Source of the DNA: Curtobacterium caseinilyticum
Lineage (GTDB): Bacteria > Actinomycetota > Actinomycetes > Actinomycetales > Microbacteriaceae
Length of the DNA: 64,000 nucleotides
Direction: 5' to 3'
NCBI RefSeq assembly: GCF_030363035.1
Contig: NZ_JAUCMN010000003.1
Location: 186,001 to 250,000, forward strand
Shown here: positions 18,853 through 30,673 of the stretch, in pieces
Layout: every line of letters starts with the position of its first letter
Position numbering within the stretch: position 1 is the first letter of the stretch
Position numbers and translations under genes: made by a program
Notes under the pieces: model-generated
Told to the model about the DNA's origin: nothing
The model's database searches: none
What the model saw: the letters and a program-made list of their open reading frames with translations, nothing else

Positions 18853-20201
18853 CACAGCCCTCCGTCCTTCTGGCGGTCGAGCGTCGCCTGGGCGTCACGC
18901 TGCGCCGCGACGAGGCGCTTCCGGAGCTGGTCGTCGCTGACCTCGCCGCGCTTGAGTGACGGGATCGACTGCACGACGACGTCGACGAGCGAGAGCTGCA
19001 CGTCTGACCAGGCGCCGGTGAAGGCGGTGGGCTTCGACAGTTCGCCGGCACGGACGATGGGAGCGAGGTCGGGGTTCTGCTGGGCGATGCGGTCCGCCGC
19101 GGTGGTGTTCGTCGGCAGCTGCCCGAAGAGCTCGAAGTACCGCTCCTGGGCCTCCGGCGAGGACACCTGCCGGACGAACTCGAACGACAGGTCCTGCTTC
19201 GAGCCGTAGTCGGCGACGACGAGGTTGTCGCCGGACAGGATGCTCGCCGCCTCGATGCCGTCGGCGGGGCGCTCGGTCGCGCCCGGTGGCACGGTCGGCA
19301 GCAGGGCGTACTCGTACTTCCCGTCGACGGCGGACCCCGCGAGCGAGTTGAGCGACGTGGTGGTGGTCATCGGGAAGAAGGCGGCCTTGCCGTCGGCGAA
19401 CTGCGCGAGGGCCTGGGGGTTGTTCCAGCCGATGGCGGCGGGGTCGACCACGCCGTCCTTCGTCACCCAGTCGAAGTAGGTGCGGTACGCCTGCTCGACC
19501 GCGGGGGCGTCGATCTCGGCCGACCCGCCGTCGACGATCGTGTTGCCGGCGTTCTGGGCCATCCCCCACACGAACTTCCACGGGTCGAAGCCGTCGGCGT
19601 AGGCGATCGCCATGCCGTACGTGCCGTCACCGGTGGTCCTCCGCGCGTCCTCGGTGAGCTCGTCCCAGGTGGTCGGCAGGTCGGTGATGCCGGCGCGCGC
19701 GAGGAGCTCGGTGTTCACGGCCATCACGAAGGGCCGGCTGGCGAACGGGATGCCGATCTGCTTCGACGGGCTCGGACCGGAGATCCCGAGGGACGCCGGG
19801 GCGAACTGGTCCTCGCCGCCGACCGCGTCCCACTGCTCCGGCCCCATCTCGACGAAGGCGCCGGTGGCGTAGGCGGTCGGGGTGAACGTCGTCCCGATCG
19901 CGTACACGTCCGGACCCTGCCCGGAGATGACGCTCGTCTGGATCGCGGTGAGCTCCTCCTGCGGGGTCGAGTAGGTCTCCCACTGGATGTCGGCACCCGT
20001 GGTGCGCTCGAACTCGGCGGCGGTCTCCCGCTGCCACTGCGCGCGTTCCTCCGGGTACGTCGTGTCCGCGCCCATCATCACGCGGAGGGTGTCCGGATCG
20101 TCGCCGCTGCCGTCGACGATCGCGCAGCCCTGCAGCGAGAGGGCGGCGACGGCGACGACGGCACCGACCAGGACGCGGGGTCTGCCTCTTCCTGTGCTCA
20201 T
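18852..20201 (-). CDS. Sugar ABC transporter substrate-binding lipoprotein
   Basis: An extracellular CUT1-type solute-binding protein of 449 residues. The start ATG at 20201 follows GAGGAGGAA and gives a short basic n-region, a hydrophobic core and the lipobox LQGC, so the mature protein is membrane-anchored through Cys. The mature part has the family hallmarks: VMMGADTTYPEERAQWQ, ETAAEFERTTGADIQWE, GQGPDVYAIG, and the hinge-region KAAFFPM. It is the first gene of the 8-gene minus-strand operon, divergent from lacI-uxaC. The ligand is inferred, not shown: an oligo- or monosaccharide acid. Confidence 0.92.
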   Translation of the reverse strand: MSTGRGRPRVLVGAVVAVAALSLQGCAIVDGSGDDPDTLRVMMGADTTYPEERAQWQRETAAEFERTTGADIQWETYSTPQEELTAIQTSVISGQGPDVYAIGTTFTPTAYATGAFVEMGPEQWDAVGGEDQFAPASLGISGPSPSKQIGIPFASRPFVMAVNTELLARAGITDLPTTWDELTEDARRTTGDGTYGMAIAYADGFDPWKFVWGMAQNAGNTIVDGGSAEIDAPAVEQAYRTYFDWVTKDGVVDPAAIGWNNPQALAQFADGKAAFFPMTTTTSLNSLAGSAVDGKYEYALLPTVPPGATERPADGIEAASILSGDNLVVADYGSKQDLSFEFVRQVSSPEAQERYFELFGQLPTNTTAADRIAQQNPDLAPIVRAGELSKPTAFTGAWSDVQLSLVDVVVQSIPSLKRGEVSDDQLRKRLVAAQRDAQATLDRQKDGGL

Positions 20202-20290
20202 GCGGGGGGTTCCTCCTCGAAGCCTCCACCGGGCGCACGGCCCGGCCGACCGGCGACGCTGCCGGCTTGCGCACCACTGTCCCGCCCCGT

Positions 20291-20324
20291 GGCAACGTGC
20301 GGCAACCGGTTGCCAGTTGTTGCC
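20291..20324. promoter_or_regulatory. Nested palindromic operator between ABC operon and lacI
   Basis: The inner perfect 14-bp palindrome GGCAACCGGTTGCC (20301-20314) has a central CG as in LacI-family operators. A second pair of half-sites, GGCAAC (20291-20296) and GTTGCC (20319-20324), is arranged symmetrically about exactly the same centre. The element overlaps the -35 box of the lacI promoter and lies about 90 nt upstream of the binding-protein start, so it can control both directions. Confidence 0.75.
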
Positions 20325-20339
20325 ACCGGGGCCTAGCGT
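20310..20339 (+). promoter_or_regulatory. lacI-uxaC promoter (leaderless)
   Basis: A -35 box TTGCCA (20310-20315), an 18-nt spacer and a -10 box TAGCGT (20334-20339), with the GTG start 7 nt later at 20347. The -35 box is inside the palindromic operator, which predicts autorepression. Confidence 0.6.
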
Positions 20340-20346
20340 CACGACC

Positions 20347-21405
20347 GTGAGCAGCGCAGACACCGACGCCACCCGGCGGGTGACGATCCGCGACATCGCC
20401 GACGCGACCGGGGTCGCCCCCTCGACGGTGTCGCGCGCACTGTCACTGCCGGACCGCGTCAACCGGGCGACGCAGCAGCGGATCCAGGACGCCGCTCGCG
20501 AGCTCGGCTACGTCCCGAACCAACAGGCACGGGCGCTCACCTCGGGACGCACCCGTGCCGTCGCCGTGCTCGTGTCCGACATCACCAACCCGTTCTACTT
20601 CGACGTCATCCGCGGCACACAGCACCAGCTGTCCGCCGCCGGGTGGACGCAGCTGCTCGTCGACACCGAGGAGTCCGCCGACGCCGAGACCGCCGCCCTC
20701 GGCGCGATCGCCACGAAGGCCGACGGCGTGGTCCTCACGGCGTCCCGCCTGTCCGACGCGCAGATCGCCCGGTTCGCCGAGCGCACGCCGCTCGTCGTCG
20801 TCAACCGCCGGCCGCCCGGGGTCCCCTCGGTGCTCATCGACACCCCCGGCGGGGTCGAGCAGGCCGTGCAACACCTGGTGTCGCTCGGGCACCGCGACGT
20901 GCTCTACGTCGCCGGTCCGGACAGCTCCTGGTCGAACGAGCGACGCTGGCGAGCGCTCGTCCGGGTCGCGAAGCGCCTGGGCGTGCGTGTCGCCCGGATC
21001 GGTCCGCACGCACCGTTCGTCGACTCCGGCGCCGCTGCCGCCGACGCCGCGGTGCACGCTGGTGCGACGGCCTGCATCGCCTTCAACGACCTCATCGCGA
21101 TCGGCATGCTGGCCCGGCTCCGGGAGCGCGGGGTCCGGGTCCCCGAGGACATGAGCGTCGTCGGGTGCGACGACATCTTCGGCGCGGACTTCTGCAACCC
21201 GCCGCTGACCACGATGACCTCGCCCATCGAACGGGCCGGACGGGTCGCGATCCGGATGCTGCTCGGGCGGCTCGGTGCGCTCCCCGGTGACGAGCTGCCG
21301 ACCGACGGGCCGGGCGACCACCCGGCCGAGGCCGTCGCCCTGCCCACCCACCTGACCGTGCGGGAGTCCACGGGCCCCGCGCCGACCGCCCGCCGTCCGT
21401 CCTGA
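20347..21405 (+). CDS. LacI-family transcriptional regulator of the uronate locus
   Basis: A 352-residue repressor. The N-terminal helix-turn-helix is VTIRDIADATGVAPSTVSRALSLPDRVN, followed by the hinge helix (ELGYVPNQQARALTSGRT) and a periplasmic-binding-like effector domain (ITNPFYFDVIRGTQHQL; DMSVVGCDDIFGADFCNPPLTTM). The GTG start at 20347 lies 7 nt after TAGCGT, so the message is probably leaderless; longer in-frame sequence upstream runs into the operator. It is co-transcribed with uxaC, 11 nt downstream, and divergent from the importer operon. The likely inducer is a uronate or pathway intermediate (inference). Confidence 0.93.
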   Translation: MSSADTDATRRVTIRDIADATGVAPSTVSRALSLPDRVNRATQQRIQDAARELGYVPNQQARALTSGRTRAVAVLVSDITNPFYFDVIRGTQHQLSAAGWTQLLVDTEESADAETAALGAIATKADGVVLTASRLSDAQIARFAERTPLVVVNRRPPGVPSVLIDTPGGVEQAVQHLVSLGHRDVLYVAGPDSSWSNERRWRALVRVAKRLGVRVARIGPHAPFVDSGAAAADAAVHAGATACIAFNDLIAIGMLARLRERGVRVPEDMSVVGCDDIFGADFCNPPLTTMTSPIERAGRVAIRMLLGRLGALPGDELPTDGPGDHPAEAVALPTHLTVRESTGPAPTARRPS

Positions 21406-21416
21406 AGGAGTCGACG

Positions 21417-22865
21417 ATGACCCGGACCAGCACCGCCACCCCCCTCGCCCCGCACCCCGACCGGCTGCTCCCCGCCGACCCCGGTGCGCGAGCCGTCGCC
21501 CGGACCGTGTACGAAGCGGTCGCTGACGCACCGATCATCTCCCCGCACGGTCACGTCGACGCGTCGCTGATCGCAGACGACCAGCCCTTCCCCGACCCCG
21601 CAGCGCTGCTGATCACGCCGGACCACTACGTCCTGCGGCTCCTGCACGCGAACGGCGTCGGACTGGAGGAGCTGGGTCGCCGCGACCTGTCGGGAACGCA
21701 CCCCGTGCCTCCCGGCCGGGCCGTCTGGCGCCGGCTCGCCGAACACTGGGACGACTTCGCGGGCACCCCCGTCCGCTCCTGGTTCGAGACGGAGCTGCAC
21801 GACGTCTTCGGACTGACGGAGCACCCGTCGGCTGCGAACGCCGACGACCAGTACGACCACCTCGCGGCCGCGCTCGCCACGCCGGCCATGCGTCCGCGCG
21901 CCCTGTTCGACGCCTTCGGCATCGAGGTGCTCGCCACCACCGACGACCCCACCGCCGACCTCGCCGCGCACGCGCGGCTCGCGGCCGACCCGACCTTCAC
22001 CGGCCGGGTGCTCCCCACCTTCCGCGCGGACGCCGTCTTCGACCCGTCGCGGCCGGACTGGAGGGACGTGGTCGCGTCGATCGGTGAGGCCGCCGGCATC
22101 GAGACGGGCACCCACGACGGCCTGCTGGCGGCGCTCCGCGCACGTCGCCGCCACTTCATCGAGCACGGGGCGACCGCCACCGACACGGGGGTCCTCGACG
22201 CGGGATCGACGCCGCTGCCGGCGGCCGAGCGTGCACGCATCCACGCCGCGGCGATGCAGGGACCCTCGGGCGTCACCGCGGCCGAGGCCGTCGCGTACCG
22301 GCACGACATGCTCTACCGGTGGGCCGAGATGAGCGTCGAGGACGGCCTCGTCATGCAGCTGCACCCAGGGGTGATCCGGAACCACCACACGCCCACGCTC
22401 GAACGCTTCGGGCCGGACACCGGGCACGACCTGCCCGCTGTCGGGTCCTTCACCGAGCCGCTCCGGCCGCTCCTCGAGGCGTTCGGGACCGCACCGGGGT
22501 TCCACCTCGTGCTGTTCACCGTCGACGAGACCGTGTTCTCGCGGGAGATCGGACCGCTCGCGGGCTTCTACCCCGCGGTGTACGCCGGGGCGCCGTGGTG
22601 GTTCATCGACACCCCGGCGGCCATCGGGCGGTACCGCGCGGCCGTGACGGACTCGGCGGGGTTCACGAAGACCTCCGGGTTCATCGACGACACCCGGGCG
22701 TACTGCTCCATCCCGGCACGGCACGACATGGCGCGACGGGTGGACGCGGCGTACCTGGCCTCCCTGGTGGTGACGCACCAGCTCACCGAGGAGGACGCGA
22801 TCCGGACGGCGCAGCGGATCGTCACGGACATCCCCCGCGCGACCTTCAAGCTCCGGAGCACGTGA
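21417..22865 (+). CDS. uxaC: Uronate isomerase (glucuronate isomerase)
   Basis: Converts D-glucuronate to D-fructuronate (or galacturonate to tagaturonate), the first step of the pathway completed by UxuB and ManD. The 482-residue protein belongs to the amidohydrolase fold; the metal-binding HxH is seen in SPHGHVDASL. Other family segments are YRHDMLYRWAEMSVEDGLVMQLHPG and CSIPARHDMARRVDAAYLASLV. The ATG is preceded by GAAGGAG at the end of lacI, so the two genes form a unit. No terminator was recognised after it. Confidence 0.95.
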   Translation: MTRTSTATPLAPHPDRLLPADPGARAVARTVYEAVADAPIISPHGHVDASLIADDQPFPDPAALLITPDHYVLRLLHANGVGLEELGRRDLSGTHPVPPGRAVWRRLAEHWDDFAGTPVRSWFETELHDVFGLTEHPSAANADDQYDHLAAALATPAMRPRALFDAFGIEVLATTDDPTADLAAHARLAADPTFTGRVLPTFRADAVFDPSRPDWRDVVASIGEAAGIETGTHDGLLAALRARRRHFIEHGATATDTGVLDAGSTPLPAAERARIHAAAMQGPSGVTAAEAVAYRHDMLYRWAEMSVEDGLVMQLHPGVIRNHHTPTLERFGPDTGHDLPAVGSFTEPLRPLLEAFGTAPGFHLVLFTVDETVFSREIGPLAGFYPAVYAGAPWWFIDTPAAIGRYRAAVTDSAGFTKTSGFIDDTRAYCSIPARHDMARRVDAAYLASLVVTHQLTEEDAIRTAQRIVTDIPRATFKLRST

Positions 22866-22950
22866 TCGGATGCGACATACGGAATGTGATGCAGCGACCT
22901 GCTCGATGACGTAGGCATGGTGGGTCCTGCTTCACAGACCGAGGAGCACC
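22866..22950 (+). promoter_or_regulatory. Short intergenic region before the surface-protein gene
   Basis: An 85-nt gap between uxaC and the large surface protein, less GC-rich in its first half than its surroundings. It contains a GAGGAG ribosome-binding site 4 nt before the ATG. A promoter is expected, but I could not choose a clear -10 box. Confidence 0.25.
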
Positions 22951-27503
<4,553 letters not shown>

Positions 27504-27504
<1 letters not shown>

Positions 27505-28187
27505 CAGGCCTGCCAACCCGGCGCGACGAGGCCGGTCTCGTACGCGAAGACCACGAGCTGCGCGCGATCGCGGGCACCGAGCTTGATCATGGCGCGGGAG
27601 ACGTGCGTCTTCGTGGTCATCGGGCTCACGAAGAGCCGCTCGGCGATCTCGGTGTTCGTCAGGCCCAGCGCGACCAGCTGCATCACCTGGCGCTCCCGCT
27701 CGGTCAGCACGTCGAGCGCGGGCGCGAGCGACGACGGCTTCGCGTGCGTGGCGTACGCGGAGACGAGGGACCGGGTGGCCCCCGGCGACAACAGGGACTC
27801 GCCCGCGTGCACGGTGCGGATCGCCCGGAGGAGTTCGGCGGGCTCGGTGTCCTTCACGAGGAAGCCGGCCGCTCCACCGCGGATGGCGTCGAACACGTAG
27901 GCGTCCTCCTCGAAGGTGGTGAGGATCACGACGTGCACGGAGTCGAGGTCGGGGTCCGCCGAGATGCGCTGGGTCGCTTCGAGACCGTCGGTGCCGGGCA
28001 TGCGGATGTCCATGAGCACGACGTCGGGCCGCTCGCGTCGGACGACGTCGACCGCGGTGTCCCCGTCCCCTGCCTCACCCACCACGGTCATCCCGGGCTC
28101 CGCATCGACGAGCGCTCGGAGCCCGGCGCGGATGAGCACCTGGTCGTCGACGAGCACGACACTGATCGGACCACCGTCGGGCGTCAC
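27504..28187 (-). CDS. NarL/LuxR-family response regulator
   Basis: A 227-residue regulator paired with the kinase encoded upstream. The receiver begins ISVVLVDDQVLIRAGLRALV, with phospho-Asp in VVLMDIRMPG and Lys in FLVKDTEPAE. The LuxR helix-turn-helix is LTERERQVMQLVALGLTNTEIAERL. GTG at 28187 overlaps the kinase stop as GTGA. The probable DNA target is the 24-bp palindrome at 29631-29654 in front of the divergent operon (inference). Many such pairs regulate transporters or membrane-stress genes, but none is adjacent except a SHOCT protein. Confidence 0.92.
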
Positions 28188-29575
28188 CGCCGTGCCTCGT
28201 CTGCAGTGCCGGGTGCCGGGGCGGCCACGACGTCGGGTGCCGGAGCGCGCACGACGTCGGGTGCCGGGGCAGTGGCGGTCGTCGGGCTGACGACGGGGAG
28301 CCGAGCGGAGACCCGCCACCCCCTGGCCGGCGTCGGGCCTGCCTCGAGCGTCCCGCCCACCGCCATCGCTCGCTCCCGCATCCCGATGATCCCGTTGCCG
28401 GACGGACCGAGCAGCGACCTGGCCGTCGGGGCACCCGCGTCCGGATCGACGCCGGGACCGTCCTCGACGACGAGGTCCACGACGTCCGGACCGACCCGGA
28501 CCTCGACGACGGCACGGTGCCGTGGTGCGTGCTTCATGACGTTCGTGACCGCTTCCTGCACGATGCGGAAGGCGGTGCGGTCGGTGGCCCGGTCGAGCGT
28601 CATCGGGTCGCCGTCGACGTGCGCGCCGAGGTCGATCCCCGCGGCTCGCGCACGATCGACGAGGTCGGACAACCGGTCGAGACCGGGCGCAGGGGCCCGT
28701 TCGAGCTGCTCGTCGCCGCCGGTCGTCCGCGCGTCCTGGTCGTCCACGCCCCGCAGGACGCCGAGGATCGTGCGGAGCTCGACCAGTGCGTCACGACTGG
28801 TGTCCCGGATGTCCGCGAGCGACTGTCGTGTCGGATCCGGCAGGTCGGACCCGAGGTGGAGCGCGACCCCGGCCTGCAGGTTGATGAGCGCCATGCTGTG
28901 GGCGACCGAGTCGTGGAGCTCCCGGGCGATGCGGACGCGCTCGTCGCGTGCTCGCTCGGCCTCGGTCTCCGCCCGTCGACGACGACGTTCCGCCGCCCGC
29001 TCGAGCCGGACCCGGACGAGCTCCGCGACGGACAGCGTCACGGCGACCCAGGCGACGGCGAGGAAGACCGCGTCGAGGTTCCGGCCGGACGTCCGCCCGA
29101 GCACGTCGTCGGCGGTCGGCAGGACCGCGGCCGCCGCCGAGAGGACCACGACCACCGCGGTCCGTCTGCCACGGAGCCACGCGTTGACCGCTGCCATCGT
29201 CAGCGCCGCCACGAACGGGCCGCGCGGACTGACGACCAGGGCGTAGCCGATCGTCGTCGCGAGCGTCGTGACGAGCACCGCGGTGGGCCAGCGCCAGCGC
29301 CACGGCAACACGAGCACACCGGCGACGAGGAGCACGACCGCGAGCACGCCCGGCGCCGCCCCGTCGGCCAGCGAGGCCCCGGACCCGTGCGGCAGCCACG
29401 GTGGGCCACCGTGCGCAGCGCCGACCGGCCCGTCGGGCAGGCGGGCCGCGAGCAGCGTCCCGCCGACCTGGACCACCGCGACCGGGAGCACCCGTCCGAT
29501 CCGCGCGAAGCGCCGTCCGCCACGGGGGCGGTCGTCGTCGGTCGCCACGGGGGCGGCGGGCAGGGTGCGGAACAT
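28184..29575 (-). CDS. NarL-type sensor histidine kinase (HisKA_3)
   Basis: A 463-residue membrane kinase. The first 190 residues hold about five hydrophobic segments. Then come the phospho-acceptor helix (VRIARELHDSVAHSMALI, His near 222) and the ATPase domain (IVQEAVTNVMKHA; GNGIIGMRERAMAVGG). The C-terminal tail repeats an Ala-Pro-Asp-Val-Val unit (APAPDVVRAPAPDVVAAP), encoded by a short tandem repeat. The ATG lies 6 nt after a TAGGCT -10 box, so it is leaderless. It is divergent from the SHOCT gene and coupled to its regulator by a GTGA overlap. Confidence 0.9.
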   Translation of the reverse strand: MFRTLPAAPVATDDDRPRGGRRFARIGRVLPVAVVQVGGTLLAARLPDGPVGAAHGGPPWLPHGSGASLADGAAPGVLAVVLLVAGVLVLPWRWRWPTAVLVTTLATTIGYALVVSPRGPFVAALTMAAVNAWLRGRRTAVVVVLSAAAAVLPTADDVLGRTSGRNLDAVFLAVAWVAVTLSVAELVRVRLERAAERRRRRAETEAERARDERVRIARELHDSVAHSMALINLQAGVALHLGSDLPDPTRQSLADIRDTSRDALVELRTILGVLRGVDDQDARTTGGDEQLERAPAPGLDRLSDLVDRARAAGIDLGAHVDGDPMTLDRATDRTAFRIVQEAVTNVMKHAPRHRAVVEVRVGPDVVDLVVEDGPGVDPDAGAPTARSLLGPSGNGIIGMRERAMAVGGTLEAGPTPARGWRVSARLPVVSPTTATAPAPDVVRAPAPDVVAAPAPGTADEARR

Positions 29576-29581
29576 GGTCCG

Positions 29582-29587
29582 AGCCTA
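29582..29587 (-). promoter_or_regulatory. -10 box of the kinase-regulator operon (leaderless)
   Basis: TAGGCT on the minus strand, 6 nt before the kinase ATG. The region where the -35 box should be lies in the 10-bp inverted repeat at 29600-29624. Confidence 0.5.
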
Positions 29588-29599
29588 GGGTCGTCGTCG

Positions 29600-29624
29600 G
29601 CCGCCGGCATCGGGTGCCGGCGGC
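29600..29624. promoter_or_regulatory. Inverted repeat upstream of kinase promoter
   Basis: Perfect 10-bp arms GCCGCCGGCA and TGCCGGCGGC separated by 5 nt. It overlaps the presumed -35 region of the kinase operon and could be an operator or a hairpin in a longer transcript. Confidence 0.45.
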
Positions 29625-29630
29625 ACCTGT

Positions 29631-29654
29631 GGACTACTCCCCCGGGAGTAGTCC
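29631..29654. promoter_or_regulatory. 24-bp palindromic operator between two-component genes and SHOCT gene
   Basis: Perfect 11-bp arms GGACTACTCCC and GGGAGTAGTCC around a 2-nt centre. It lies in the shared intergenic region, about 55 nt before the kinase ATG and about 140 nt before the SHOCT start. This is the expected kind of site for a dimeric NarL-type regulator, so autoregulation is likely. Confidence 0.65.
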
Positions 29655-29791
29655 GTCGTGCAGGAGCATGCACCGTACGGCTGCGGGAGCAGCCGGGAGT
29701 CGGGCTCCGTGGCGGACGCGGGACGGGCCTCCAGGCCGGAGGCTGGAACCGTCGCCGATCCCGGCGACGCGACCCGTCCCAGGAGGCAACC

Positions 29792-30037
29792 GTGCACACC
29801 GCTCTCTCGACCATCTCCGCCGTCGGCCCGTACGGGCACGGCGGCTTCCCCTTCTTCGTGTTCCCCGCGTTCTTCCTGCTCGTGTTCCTGGCGGCCGTCG
29901 TCGTCTTCGGCGTGCTGCGTCGCGGTGGGTGGCGCGCTCGCTCCGACGCCCGTGCCGTGCTGGCGGACCGGTTCGCACGAGGGGACATCGACGCCGACGA
30001 GTACCGCTCGCGATTGTCGGAGCTCAGCCGGAGGTGA
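29792..30037 (+). CDS. Small membrane protein with SHOCT domain
   Basis: An 81-residue protein with one hydrophobic helix (FFVFPAFFLLVFLAAVVVFGVL) followed by a C-terminal SHOCT motif (ARAVLADRFARGDIDADEYRSRLSEL). SHOCT modules are short helical hairpins thought to mediate oligomerisation or membrane association; the function is not established. The GTG start is fixed by AGGAGG at 29781-29786, 5 nt upstream. It is divergent from the kinase operon and probably its regulatory target. The last 14 nt overlap the convergent gntK gene. Confidence 0.8.
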   Translation: MHTALSTISAVGPYGHGGFPFFVFPAFFLLVFLAAVVVFGVLRRGGWRARSDARAVLADRFARGDIDADEYRSRLSELSRR

Positions 30038-30563
30038 CCGACAGCGCCGAGGTGATCGTCGCCACGGTGTCGTCGACCGACCCCTCGATCGGCACCGCGA
30101 CGGCGGCCTCGTCGGGTTGAGGACGCTCGAGCGTGGCGAACTGCGAGTCGAGCAGGGACGACGGCATGTACTCGTGGTGGCGGTGCGCCTGACGGTCGGC
30201 GACCAGGTCGTGCGAACCGTCCAGGAAGGCGATGACGAGATCGGGTGCGGTGCGGCGGAGGCGGTCCCGGTAGACCCGCTTGAGCGCCGAGTTCGCCATG
30301 ACGCACCGGTGTCCGGAGGCCTGCACCTCGGCGATGCGGGCGGCGCAGGCGTCGAGCCAGGGCCACCGGTCCTCGTCGGTCAGGGGCGTGCCCTGGCGCA
30401 TCTTCTCCTTGTTCGCGGCGGGGTGCAGGTCGTCGGCGTCGACGAACGTGGCCGGCTGGCCCTGCTCGGCGAGCGCGTCGGCCAGGGCCTGACCGATCGT
30501 CGACTTGCCGGAGCCGGAGACCCCCATCACGAGCACGGGCGGGAGGACGTCGGGGGCGGTCAT
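30024..30563 (-). CDS. gntK: Gluconokinase
   Basis: Phosphorylates D-gluconate to 6-phosphogluconate. At 179 residues it is the P-loop (GntK/IdnK) type: MGVSGSGKSTIG is the ATP-binding loop, and DADDLHPAANKEKM and the GTPLTDEDRWPWL segment are family hallmarks. It is divergent from gnd, whose enzyme uses its product, so the two form a short gluconate shunt. The ATG is preceded by GGAGGG and by TACTGT 6 nt upstream, so the message may be leaderless. No gluconate permease is nearby. Confidence 0.95.
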   Translation of the reverse strand: MTAPDVLPPVLVMGVSGSGKSTIGQALADALAEQGQPATFVDADDLHPAANKEKMRQGTPLTDEDRWPWLDACAARIAEVQASGHRCVMANSALKRVYRDRLRRTAPDLVIAFLDGSHDLVADRQAHRHHEYMPSSLLDSQFATLERPQPDEAAVAVPIEGSVDDTVATITSALSVTSG

Positions 30564-30569
30564 CCCTCC

Positions 30570-30575
30570 ACAGTA
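30570..30575 (-). promoter_or_regulatory. -10 box of gntK
   Basis: TACTGT on the minus strand, 6 nt before the ATG. In the same 110-nt gap TACGGT at 30638-30643 is a matching -10 box for gnd on the plus strand. No palindromic operator was recognised between them. Confidence 0.4.
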
Positions 30576-30673
30576 CGGGCCGTCCGGTTCCCGTCCCCAG
30601 TCGCCGCAACACTCGTGCCGATCCAGGGCTGCGGTCGTACGGTGGGCCGCACGACGTGAGGACGAAGGAGACC

